A stretch of DNA of 30,345 bases from JBBQWZ01 sp043788745 (lineage in GTDB: Bacteria; Acidobacteriota; Terriglobia; Bryobacterales; Bryobacteraceae): positions 1-30,345 of the forward strand of contig JAYVTO010000315.1 in NCBI GenBank assembly GCA_043788745.1. Reading direction: 5' to 3'. Under the pieces are notes generated by a model that worked only from the letters and a program-made list of their open reading frames with translations, ran no database searches and was not told the DNA's origin. The translations under genes and the position numbers were made by a program. Position 1 is the stretch's first letter, and every line of letters begins with the position of its first letter. Below are positions 13,062 through 20,856 of this stretch, in pieces.

Positions 13062-15599
13062 ATGGATATCAATCGGTTTACGGAAAAACTGCAGGAGGGC
13101 GTGAAGTCGGCGCAGTCGCTGGCCGTCCGCCGTGGAAATCAACAAGTCGACGCCGCGCACCTGCTCGCGGCGCTGCTCGAGCAGCAAGGCGGCCTCGCCG
13201 CCGCGATCCTGCTTCGCGTCGAGCCGTCCGGCCCGGAGGCGCTGCATCGCCGGATGCTGCAGGATCTCGACAAGCTGCCCAAGGTCTCCGGACCCGCCGC
13301 CGCCGACCAGATCTATGTGACTCCGCGCCTGCAGAAGCTGTTGGTTGGCGCCGAAGACGAAGCCAAGCGGCTGAAAGACGACTACGTTTCGGTTGAGCAC
13401 ATCGTGCTGGCCGCGGCCGATCAGGTGAAAGCGTTCGCCGAACTCGGCCTCACACGCGACCGCGTTGTGAAGGCTCTGCAGTCGGTGCGGGGCAATCAGC
13501 GCGTGACGACGCAGGATCCGGAATCGACGTACGAAGCCCTCGAGAAGTATGGCCGAGACCTCACGAAAGCCGCGTCGGCGGGCAAGCTCGATCCGGTGAT
13601 CGGGCGCGATGAAGAGATCCGCCGCGTCATTCAAGTACTGTCGCGCCGGACCAAGAACAACCCGGTGCTGATTGGCGAACCGGGCGTCGGAAAGACGGCG
13701 ATCGTCGAAGGCCTGGCATTGCGCATTGTGCGCGGCGACGTTCCAGAAGGCCTGAAGGATCGCAAGATCGTATCGCTCGATATGGGCGCGCTGATCGCGG
13801 GCGCAAAGTTCCGTGGCGAGTTTGAAGAGCGGCTGAAGGCGGTGCTCAAAGAAGTGCAGTCGGCTGAAGGCCAGATCATTCTCTTTATCGACGAACTGCA
13901 CACCGTCGTTGGAGCAGGCAAGGCCGAAGGCTCGATGGACGCAGGCAACCTGCTGAAGCCGATGCTGGCGCGCGGCGAACTGCATTGCATCGGCGCGACC
14001 ACGCTTGACGAGTATCGCAAGAACATTGAGAAAGACGCCGCGCTCGAGCGCCGCTTCCAAACAGTGCTGGTCGATCAGCCGACGGTCGAAGACACGGTCT
14101 CGATCCTGCGCGGCCTGCGCGAACGGTACGAAGTGCATCACGGAGTCCGGATCAAAGACTCGGCGTTGGTCGCAGCGGCGGTGATGAGCGACCGCTACAT
14201 CTCTGATCGTTTTCTGCCCGACAAGGCGATCGACCTGGTCGACGAATCGGCCGCAAAGCTGCGCGTCGAGATCGACTCGATGCCGGCGTCGCTCGACGAA
14301 CTGCTGCGCCGGAGCATGCAGCTCGAAATCGAACGCGAGGCGTTGAAGAAGGAAACCGACGCGGCTTCGCGCGACCGGCTCGGCAAGATTGAGCGCGAGA
14401 TCGCGGAGCTGAAGACGTCGTCCTCCGCCCTGAAAGCGCAGTGGGACACCGAGAAGCAAGCCGTGCAAACGCTGCGGGGGATTCGCGAACAGATTGAACA
14501 GATGAAGGTCGAGATCGACCGCGCCGAGCGCGCCTACGATCTCAACAAAGCGGCCGAACTGAAGTACGGCAAACTGACGCAACTCGAACGCGATCTCGCC
14601 GCGGAGCAAAGCCGCCTCGCGCAGACGCAGGATCATTCGCGCCTGTTGAAAGAAGAGGTGGACGAAGAAGACATCGCGCGCATCGTCAGCCGCTGGACCG
14701 GAGTGCCGGTAGAGAAGATGCTGCAGGGCGAGATGCAGAAGCTGCTGCACCTCGATGAAGAACTGCACAAGCGCGTCGTTGGGCAGGACGAAGCCGTCGA
14801 AGCCGTCGCCGAAGCCGTGATGCGCGCGCGCAGCGGTTTGAAAGATCCGAAGCGGCCTATCGGCAGCTTCATCTTTCTCGGGCCCACCGGCGTCGGCAAG
14901 ACGGAACTCGCACGGGCGCTCGCCGACTATCTGTTCGACGACGAGCGCGCGATGATTCGCATCGACATGTCGGAGTACCAGGAGAAGCACACGGTTTCGC
15001 GCCTGGTCGGCGCGCCTCCCGGATACGTCGGCTACGACGAAGGCGGCCAGTTGACCGAAGCCGTCCGGCGTCGCCCGTATGCAGTTGTGCTCTTCGACGA
15101 AATCGAGAAAGCGCATCCGGATGTGTTCAACGTCCTGCTGCAACTGCTCGACGACGGTCATCTGACCGACGCGCAAGGACGCACGGTGAACTTCAAGAAC
15201 ACGATCGTGATCATGACGTCGAACGCGCGTCAGAGCGAGTTGTCGAACGTCTTCCGGCCGGAGTTCTTGAATCGAGTGGACGAAGTAATTCAGTTCCACT
15301 CACTCGACGAGTCGCATCTAAAGAAGATCGTCGAGATTCAACTGGCTGGGTTGCGCAAGCGGCTTGAGGAGCGTCACATCAAGCTCGAACTGACCGACGC
15401 CGCGCGCGCGCATCTGGTCACTGTCGGTTACGATCCGGCCTACGGAGCGCGGCCGTTGAAGCGCGCGATTCAACGCGAAGTGGAGACGGCGCTCGCCAAG
15501 CGCATCCTGAGCGGCGAGGTCCGCGACGGCATGACCATTCATGTCGACCAGCGCCGCGGCGCGCTGATTTTTGAAGATGCCGCTGCGTTGCTCGTGTAA
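13062..15599 (+). CDS. clpB: ATP-dependent disaggregase ClpB
   Basis: 845 residues. Cytoplasmic AAA+ hexamer that extracts proteins from aggregates together with DnaK. Visible parts: Clp N-domain (about 3-145); NBD1 with GEPGVGKT (205-212) and Walker B FIDELH; coiled-coil middle domain (about 405-525, with WDTEKQAVQTLRGIREQIEQ); linker SRWTGVPVEKM; NBD2 with GPTGVGKT (607-614), LFDEIEKAHPDV and the C-terminal YDPAYGARPLKRAIQ. No ClpP-binding IGF-type loop was noticed. Oddity: between IVIMTSN (719-721) and RPEFLNR (732-738) there are only 10 residues, where E. coli ClpB has about 30. The ATG at 13062 has AAGAGG 8 bases upstream; the frame extends back to 12900 through the promoter and is not used. 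lon follows in the same direction. Confidence 0.97.
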   Translation: MDINRFTEKLQEGVKSAQSLAVRRGNQQVDAAHLLAALLEQQGGLAAAILLRVEPSGPEALHRRMLQDLDKLPKVSGPAAADQIYVTPRLQKLLVGAEDEAKRLKDDYVSVEHIVLAAADQVKAFAELGLTRDRVVKALQSVRGNQRVTTQDPESTYEALEKYGRDLTKAASAGKLDPVIGRDEEIRRVIQVLSRRTKNNPVLIGEPGVGKTAIVEGLALRIVRGDVPEGLKDRKIVSLDMGALIAGAKFRGEFEERLKAVLKEVQSAEGQIILFIDELHTVVGAGKAEGSMDAGNLLKPMLARGELHCIGATTLDEYRKNIEKDAALERRFQTVLVDQPTVEDTVSILRGLRERYEVHHGVRIKDSALVAAAVMSDRYISDRFLPDKAIDLVDESAAKLRVEIDSMPASLDELLRRSMQLEIEREALKKETDAASRDRLGKIEREIAELKTSSSALKAQWDTEKQAVQTLRGIREQIEQMKVEIDRAERAYDLNKAAELKYGKLTQLERDLAAEQSRLAQTQDHSRLLKEEVDEEDIARIVSRWTGVPVEKMLQGEMQKLLHLDEELHKRVVGQDEAVEAVAEAVMRARSGLKDPKRPIGSFIFLGPTGVGKTELARALADYLFDDERAMIRIDMSEYQEKHTVSRLVGAPPGYVGYDEGGQLTEAVRRRPYAVVLFDEIEKAHPDVFNVLLQLLDDGHLTDAQGRTVNFKNTIVIMTSNARQSELSNVFRPEFLNRVDEVIQFHSLDESHLKKIVEIQLAGLRKRLEERHIKLELTDAARAHLVTVGYDPAYGARPLKRAIQREVETALAKRILSGEVRDGMTIHVDQRRGALIFEDAAALLV

Positions 15600-15616
15600 G
15601 TGCGTCACACCGTTGA

Positions 15617-15657
15617 CAATTCACCCCGCGTCGTTGGGTTCGACGCGGGGTGAATTG
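15617..15657. repeat. perfect 17-bp hairpin between clpB and lon
   Basis: A 17-base arm at 15617-15633 (CAATTCACCCCGCGTCG) is exactly complementary to 15641-15657, with a 7-base loop. No T-run follows on either strand, so it is not a classic intrinsic terminator, although it sits right after the clpB stop. It could stabilise the clpB 3' end, act as a processing site or set partial termination. Confidence 0.6.
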
Positions 15658-15666
15658 CATTGGCGA

Positions 15667-15756
15667 ACGGCAATGGGAGCAGTGCCGTAGCGTTCTGCAA
15701 AGAAGACGAGAACCTTTTTGCAGTTTGGAGAATCAAAGGAAGTAAGGAGCAAACTG
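15667..15756 (+). promoter_or_regulatory. lon leader with alternative hairpins
   Basis: ACGGCA/TGCCGT pairs at 15667-15672 and 15683-15688. CTGCAAA/TTTGCAG pairs at 15695-15701 and 15717-15723. CAGTTTG/CAAACTG pairs at 15721-15727 and 15750-15756. The last two share 15721-15723 and cannot both form fully. The loop of the third contains the Shine-Dalgarno AAGGAG (15744-15749). This is a possible translational switch. Stems are short, so it remains a suggestion. Confidence 0.32.
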
Positions 15757-15764
15757 GGCTAATC

Positions 15765-18155
15765 ATGTCGGAGAATAATGAGTCGGAGAACGGAAACGGC
15801 GAAGCGACGTTCGAGACACTACCGTTGTTGCCGTTGAAGAGCGCGGTCCTATTTCCTGGTTTGTTGATGCCGCTCTCAGTGGGGCGCGTCGCCTCGCTGG
15901 CGGCAGTCGAAACGGCATTGGGAACCGAAGACAAAGAGATCGTAATCGTGACGCAGCGCGACGCAGACGATCAGGAGCCGGGCGCGGATGAGTTGTACAC
16001 GATCGGAACCAAAGCCGTAATTCGTAAAGTCGCGCGGCCGAACGACGCGCAAATGGATGTCATGGTGATCGGCATTGAGCGCGTCGTGCTGATCAAAATC
16101 GAGGAAGACGGGCCATTCCTGAAAGCCCGCGTGCGGCCCTTGCCGCTGCCCGACGACTCAAGTCGCGAGACTGAAGCAGTGACGCTCGCGCTGGTTGACT
16201 TGGCCAACAAGTTGGTTTCGCTCTCGCAGACTCAGCAGGAGGTCCCCGATTTGGCGCGGCTTGCCGCTACCTCCGACGACCCGCTGCGGCTTGCATTCCT
16301 GTTGGCTTCGATGTTCTCGGTCGAAGCCCAGAAAGGCCAGCAGTTGCTCGAAGCCTCTACCAGGCTCGATGGCCTGCGCCTGCTGCACGGCTGGCTTGCG
16401 CACGAAGCCGAAGTGTTCGCGCTGAAGAATAAAATCAACACCGAAGCACGCAGCGAGATTTCGAAAGAGCAACGCGAGTACATGCTGCGGCAGCAGATGC
16501 GCGCCATTCAACATGAACTCGGCGAGAAGGATTCCGGCGCTTCGGACCTCGAAGAGTTGCAGGAGAAGCTCGCCAAGGCCGACCTGCCCGAAGACATTCG
16601 CAAAGAAGCCCAGCGCGAAATGTCGCGCCTTGAAAAAGTGCCGGCGCAATCGCCCGAGCACAATGTGCTGCGCACGTATCTCGAATACGTGGTCGAACTG
16701 CCGTGGAATAAGACCACGGAGGATTCGCTCGACATCGCGAACGCCCGCCGCATTCTCGACGAAGAGCACTTCGGCCTCAAGGACGTGAAGGAACGCATCC
16801 TCGAGCACCTTGCGGTTCTCAAATTGAATCCCGACGCGAAGGCTCCCATCGTTTGCTTCGTCGGACCTCCTGGAGTTGGCAAGACCTCTCTCGGTCAATC
16901 GATCGCGCACGCGCTGGGCCGCAAGTTCGAACGCTTCAGCCTCGGTGGTTTGCATGACGAATCCGAACTGCGGGGCCACCGCCGGACCTACATTGGCGCA
17001 ATGCCGGGCCGTCTGATTCAAGCGATGCGGCGCGTGGGTTCTCGGAACCCGGTGCTGTTGCTCGACGAAGTCGACAAGCTGGGCCGCGATTTCCGCGGCG
17101 ATCCGGCGGCGGCGTTGCTCGAAGTGTTGGATCCGGAGCAGAACAAAACGTTCCGCGACAACTATCTCGATCTTCCGTTCGATTTGTCGAAGGTCCTGTT
17201 TGTGACCACGGCGAATTCGCTCGACACGATTCCGGGCCCGCTGCGCGATCGTATGGAGATCATTCGCCTCGCCGGTTATAGCGAAGAAGAAAAGGTCGAG
17301 ATCGCGCGCCGCTATCTGGTGCCGCGTCAGTTGAAGCAGACTGGCCTCGACGAGGCACGCTGCTCGCTGAACGACGCCGCGCTGCGCAAGATCGTGTCGT
17401 CCTACACGCGGGAAGCCGGCGTGCGGCGGCTGGAACAACTGATCGGTCGCGCGACCCGTCGCGTGGCGTTGAAGATCGCCGAGGCCAAGGTCGAGCACGT
17501 CGTGATCGACGCTGTGGAATTGGCCGAATTACTGGGCCCCGAAGTGTTCCTGCCAGAAACGATGCGCCGCGAGCCGCAAGCCGGCGTCGCGACGGGGCTG
17601 GCGTGGACCGAAGCAGGCGGCGATGTCCTCTACATCGAAGCGACGCTGCTGCCAGATGGCAAAGGCATGACGCTCACCGGGCAACTGGGCGATGTGATGC
17701 AGGAGTCGGCGAAGACGGCGCAGAGCTACGTGTGGAGCCACGCGCGCGAACTCGGAATCAATCCGGCGCTCTTCAAAGATGCCGGCATCCACGTGCACGT
17801 TCCGGCGGGCGCGATTCCGAAGGATGGTCCGTCGGCGGGGGTGACGATGGTGACGGCGCTGGCCTCGCTTTACGCGAACAAACCGGCCCGCAACGATACG
17901 GCGATGACGGGTGAGGTGACGCTCACGGGCTTGGTGCTGCCGATTGGTGGTGTCAAGGAAAAGGTACTGGCGGCCCGGCGCACGGGCATCAAGCGCGTGG
18001 TGCTGCCGAAGGCGAACCAAAAGGACTTGCGCGACTTGCCGGAAGAGGTCCGCAACGAGATGGAGTTCATCTTCGCGGAGCGCGTAGAAGACGTGCTGCG
18101 CGCGCTGGTCCCGGGAATCGAGTTGCCGGTGGCGTCGGGCATTCGCGCGGCGTAA
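15765..18155 (+). CDS. lon: ATP-dependent protease Lon (LonA type)
   Basis: 796 residues. Cytoplasmic AAA+ serine protease for misfolded and regulatory proteins. Order: N-terminal LAN domain (about 15-210, LPLLPLKSAVLFPGLLMPL); helical region with QREYMLRQQMRAIQHELGE (about 236-254); the ELPWNK motif (about 311-316); Walker A GPPGVGKT (367-374); Walker B VLLLDEVDK; and a C-terminal protease domain with catalytic Ser690 in PKDGPSAG and Lys731 in GGVKEK. All key residues are present and length is normal. The ATG at 15765 fits the family N-terminus. AAGGAG lies 15 bases upstream, a long spacing unless leader folding shortens it. An upstream in-frame TTG (15660) would add 35 unlikely residues. 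Co-directional with clpB, 165 bases downstream. Confidence 0.97.
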   Translation: MSENNESENGNGEATFETLPLLPLKSAVLFPGLLMPLSVGRVASLAAVETALGTEDKEIVIVTQRDADDQEPGADELYTIGTKAVIRKVARPNDAQMDVMVIGIERVVLIKIEEDGPFLKARVRPLPLPDDSSRETEAVTLALVDLANKLVSLSQTQQEVPDLARLAATSDDPLRLAFLLASMFSVEAQKGQQLLEASTRLDGLRLLHGWLAHEAEVFALKNKINTEARSEISKEQREYMLRQQMRAIQHELGEKDSGASDLEELQEKLAKADLPEDIRKEAQREMSRLEKVPAQSPEHNVLRTYLEYVVELPWNKTTEDSLDIANARRILDEEHFGLKDVKERILEHLAVLKLNPDAKAPIVCFVGPPGVGKTSLGQSIAHALGRKFERFSLGGLHDESELRGHRRTYIGAMPGRLIQAMRRVGSRNPVLLLDEVDKLGRDFRGDPAAALLEVLDPEQNKTFRDNYLDLPFDLSKVLFVTTANSLDTIPGPLRDRMEIIRLAGYSEEEKVEIARRYLVPRQLKQTGLDEARCSLNDAALRKIVSSYTREAGVRRLEQLIGRATRRVALKIAEAKVEHVVIDAVELAELLGPEVFLPETMRREPQAGVATGLAWTEAGGDVLYIEATLLPDGKGMTLTGQLGDVMQESAKTAQSYVWSHARELGINPALFKDAGIHVHVPAGAIPKDGPSAGVTMVTALASLYANKPARNDTAMTGEVTLTGLVLPIGGVKEKVLAARRTGIKRVVLPKANQKDLRDLPEEVRNEMEFIFAERVEDVLRALVPGIELPVASGIRAA

Positions 18156-18218
18156 GGTAGCGATGGGTGCCGCTCGATTGCGCCGTGCCCGCCCGTCGGT
18201 TTGCGATACCGTGAAGTT

Positions 18219-18317
18219 ATGCCGAAGCCGCCGATTGACGGGGAGGAGAACGTCGATTTGATCGAAGCATGCAAACCGGTGAACCCGGACGCTGGCCTCA
18301 ATAGACTCGCTTCGTAG
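18219..18317 (+). CDS. very doubtful 32-codon ORF downstream of lon
   Basis: ATG at 18219 to TAG at 18315, reading MPKPPIDGEENVDLIEACKP and onward. No Shine-Dalgarno sequence or known family. The acidic, proline-bearing text could be the start of a decayed gene. The rest of the 369-base gap between lon and maeB holds a hairpin (18490-18511) and otherwise nothing that can be supported. Confidence 0.15.
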   Translation: MPKPPIDGEENVDLIEACKPVNPDAGLNRLAS

Positions 18318-18489
18318 CGGGATCGTTGTCAGGCTCCGATCGAGGAACCCCGCGATGAGCACACTCTTAGTGAGGTAACTTGCTGAACGGGCCCGGGGGA
18401 CGAGCGTCCATCCACTCACTTCGTTCCTGGTTCTTTGCTTGCGATCAAGCCGGTGGGGACGCGCCTTCTGCGCACTTGTACGCTCCCTC

Positions 18490-18511
18490 GGTCGGACCTG
18501 GTGGTCCGACC
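18490..18511. repeat. 9-bp perfect stem-loop near the 3' end of maeB
   Basis: GGTCGGACC and GGTCCGACC enclose TGGT. It lies 13 bases beyond the maeB stop codon and could form at the end of the maeB mRNA, but has no T-run on the minus strand. Similar in build to the hairpin at 9179. Confidence 0.5.
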
Positions 18512-18524
18512 TACTTCGAAGGCG

Positions 18525-20780
18525 TTAGTCCAGCTTCTGCGCGTCGACAACCGCGATGGCGGCGATGTTGACGATGTCGGAGACTTCGGCTCCGCGTTGC
18601 AGGACGTGGACGGGCTTCGACAAACCCATCAGAATTGGGCCGATGGTTTCGCAGCCGCCGATGCGGCCTAGCAGTTTGTACGCGACGTTGCCGGCTTCGA
18701 GGTTGGGAAACACCAACACATTCGCCGCCGTCTTCAACGCGCTGAACGGGTAGTCCGTGGCCAGGATTTCGGGATTGACGGCGGTGTCGGCTTGCATCTC
18801 GCCGTCGATGACGAGATTGGGCTCGCGCTTGCGTACGATCTCGACGGCGCGGCGCACTTTGTCGGCGAGCGGGTGTCGCGTTGACCCAAAGTTTGAGAAC
18901 GACAGCATCGCGACCTGCGGTGTGACGTCGAAGTGGCGCGCGGCATTCGCGGCGTGAATCGCGATCTCGGCAAGGTCTTCGGACGTGGGTTCGATGTTGA
19001 CCGTGGCGTCGGCGAGGAAGAAGAGTTCGCCGCGCGCGGTAATCAAGAGATACACGCCGGCGACGCGCTTCGAGCCTTCGCGCACCGGGATCACTTGCAG
19101 TGCGGGGCGGATGACGTCGGGGTAGTGCTGGGTAAGTCCGCCGACCAGCGCGTCGGCATTGCCGGCCTCGACCATCAGCGAGCCAAACATGGTGTGATTG
19201 CGGAGCTGTTCCGTTGCCTCTCCGCGGGTGACGCCTTTGCGCTGACGCAACTCGAAGTAGCGCTGCGTATAGCGCGCGAGATCGGCTGAGGTGGCTGGAT
19301 CGATGATCGCGACGTTCGCGAGATCGAGCTGCAGCGCGGCAGCTTCGCGCTCGATCACATCGCGGCGGCCGAGCAGAATGGGCTGCGCGATCTTGTCGTC
19401 GATCAAAATCTGCGCGGCGCGGAGGATCTTGCGCTCTTCGCCTTCGGGGAACACGACGCGGCGCGGATTGCGCTTGGCCTTCTGGATCATGATGCGCATC
19501 ACTTCATGCGCGCGACCGAGGCGCTTTTCAAGCTGCTCGCGATACTTTACGAGATCGACGGGCTTTTGCGCAACACCAGATTCCATCGCGGCTTTCGCTA
19601 CAGCGGTGGCCTCCCACAACAACACGCGCGGATCGAAGGGCGACGGAATGATGTATTCCGGCCCGAATTGCATCGAATCGGTGCCGTAGGCGCGGCGGAC
19701 GGAGTCAGGCACGTCCTCTTTGGCAAGGTCGGCGAGGGCGCGCGTCGCGGCCAGTTTCATCTCGTCGGTGATCGTGGTGGCGCGGACGTCGAGCGCACCG
19801 CGGAAGATAAACGGGAAGCCGAGGACGTTGTTCACCTGATTTGGATAATCGCTGCGGCCGGTCGCAACGATGGCGTCGGGGCGGGCGCGCTTGGCGTCGT
19901 GGTAGGGGATTTCGGGATCGGGATTCGCGAGCGCGAAGATAATGGGGTTCGCGGCCATGGGCATCAGCATTTCAGGCGTGACGCAATTGGCGACGCTCAA
20001 TCCGAAGAACACATCCGCGCCGTGCAGGGCCTCTTCGAGAGTGCGGTACGGCGTGTCGTTGGCGAGTTCAGCCTTGTACTTGTTCATCCCCTCGGTGCGG
20101 CCTTTGTAGACGACGCCCTTCGAGTCGCAGAGGATGATGTGTTCGCGTTTAACGCCGAGATTGATGAAGTGGCGGGCGCAGGAAATGGCGCTCGCTCCAG
20201 CGCCGGAGATGACGAGGCGCACTGCCTCAATCTTCCGCTTGGTGAGTTCGAGCGCGTTGAGCAATCCGGCACCGGAGATGATCGCGGTGCCGTGCTGATC
20301 GTCGTGGAACACCGGAATCTTCATCGTGCGGCGGAGTTCTTCCTCGATCTCGAAGCACTCCGGACTCTTGATGTCTTCGAGGTTGATGCCGCCGAACGTG
20401 GGTTCGAGGATCTGGCAGGTGCGGATGACCTCCCGCGGGTCTTCGGTGTTGAGTTCGAGATCGAAGACGTCGATGTCGGCGAAGCGTTTGAATAGTACGC
20501 CCTTGCCTTCCATCACAGGCTTACCGGCTGCGGCGCCGATATTGCCGAGGCCGAGCACGGCGGTGCCGTTGGTGACGACGGCGACCAGGTTGCCCTTGGC
20601 GGTGTACTCGTAGACGAGACTGGGGTCGCGATGGATTTCGAGGCACGGTTCAGCGACGCCTGGCGTGTAGGCGAGCGACAGGTCTCTTTGCGTCAGGCAA
20701 GGTTTTGTGGGGACAACGGCGACCTTACCCGCCGGCGCGGAGGAATGATACTCGAGCGCGTCCGATTTGCGAACACTCAT
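18525..20780 (-). CDS. maeB: NADP-type malic enzyme fused to a phosphotransacetylase-like domain
   Basis: 751 residues. Oxidative decarboxylation of malate to pyruvate, usually making NADPH, in the cytoplasm. The malic domain carries SLAYTPGVAEPCLEIH (catalytic Tyr38 region), GKGVLFKRFADIDVFD, FGGINLEDIKSPECFEIE and the metal-site VFHDDQHGTA. The NAD(P)-binding part has RLVISGAGASAISCARH and FALANPDPEI. From about residue 430 follows a PTA-like domain (RVVFPEGEERKILRAAQIL, TMFGSLMVEAGNADALVGG). In MaeB proteins this domain is regulatory (acetyl-CoA) and generally lacks transacetylase activity. Length is close to E. coli MaeB. The ATG at 20780 was preferred. The frame extends to an ATG at 20858 that would overlap the divergent peptidase start and add an atypical N-terminus. 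TACACT lies 10 bases before the chosen ATG. Confidence 0.95.
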   Translation of the reverse strand: MSVRKSDALEYHSSAPAGKVAVVPTKPCLTQRDLSLAYTPGVAEPCLEIHRDPSLVYEYTAKGNLVAVVTNGTAVLGLGNIGAAAGKPVMEGKGVLFKRFADIDVFDLELNTEDPREVIRTCQILEPTFGGINLEDIKSPECFEIEEELRRTMKIPVFHDDQHGTAIISGAGLLNALELTKRKIEAVRLVISGAGASAISCARHFINLGVKREHIILCDSKGVVYKGRTEGMNKYKAELANDTPYRTLEEALHGADVFFGLSVANCVTPEMLMPMAANPIIFALANPDPEIPYHDAKRARPDAIVATGRSDYPNQVNNVLGFPFIFRGALDVRATTITDEMKLAATRALADLAKEDVPDSVRRAYGTDSMQFGPEYIIPSPFDPRVLLWEATAVAKAAMESGVAQKPVDLVKYREQLEKRLGRAHEVMRIMIQKAKRNPRRVVFPEGEERKILRAAQILIDDKIAQPILLGRRDVIEREAAALQLDLANVAIIDPATSADLARYTQRYFELRQRKGVTRGEATEQLRNHTMFGSLMVEAGNADALVGGLTQHYPDVIRPALQVIPVREGSKRVAGVYLLITARGELFFLADATVNIEPTSEDLAEIAIHAANAARHFDVTPQVAMLSFSNFGSTRHPLADKVRRAVEIVRKREPNLVIDGEMQADTAVNPEILATDYPFSALKTAANVLVFPNLEAGNVAYKLLGRIGGCETIGPILMGLSKPVHVLQRGAEVSDIVNIAAIAVVDAQKLD

Positions 20781-20856
20781 GGGAAGTTCCAGTGTAGCGT
20801 GGCGAGTCCGATTGGGATTGCTGCGAAATTCGCAAGGCCGTGCAAGACTGTGATTC

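Noticed and set aside
12948..15299. 783-codon open frame antisense to clpB
   Set aside because: It is the mirror of a strongly conserved gene in GC-rich DNA. Its translation has no family signature, and clpB motifs are complete on the other strand.
15660..15764. TTG start at 15660 for lon
   Set aside because: It would put the start next to the 17-bp hairpin and add 35 residues not expected before the LPLLPL motif. ATG 15765 fits the family.
16158..17498. 446-codon open frame antisense to lon
   Set aside because: Same explanation: a shadow of lon, arginine/histidine-rich without recognisable domains.
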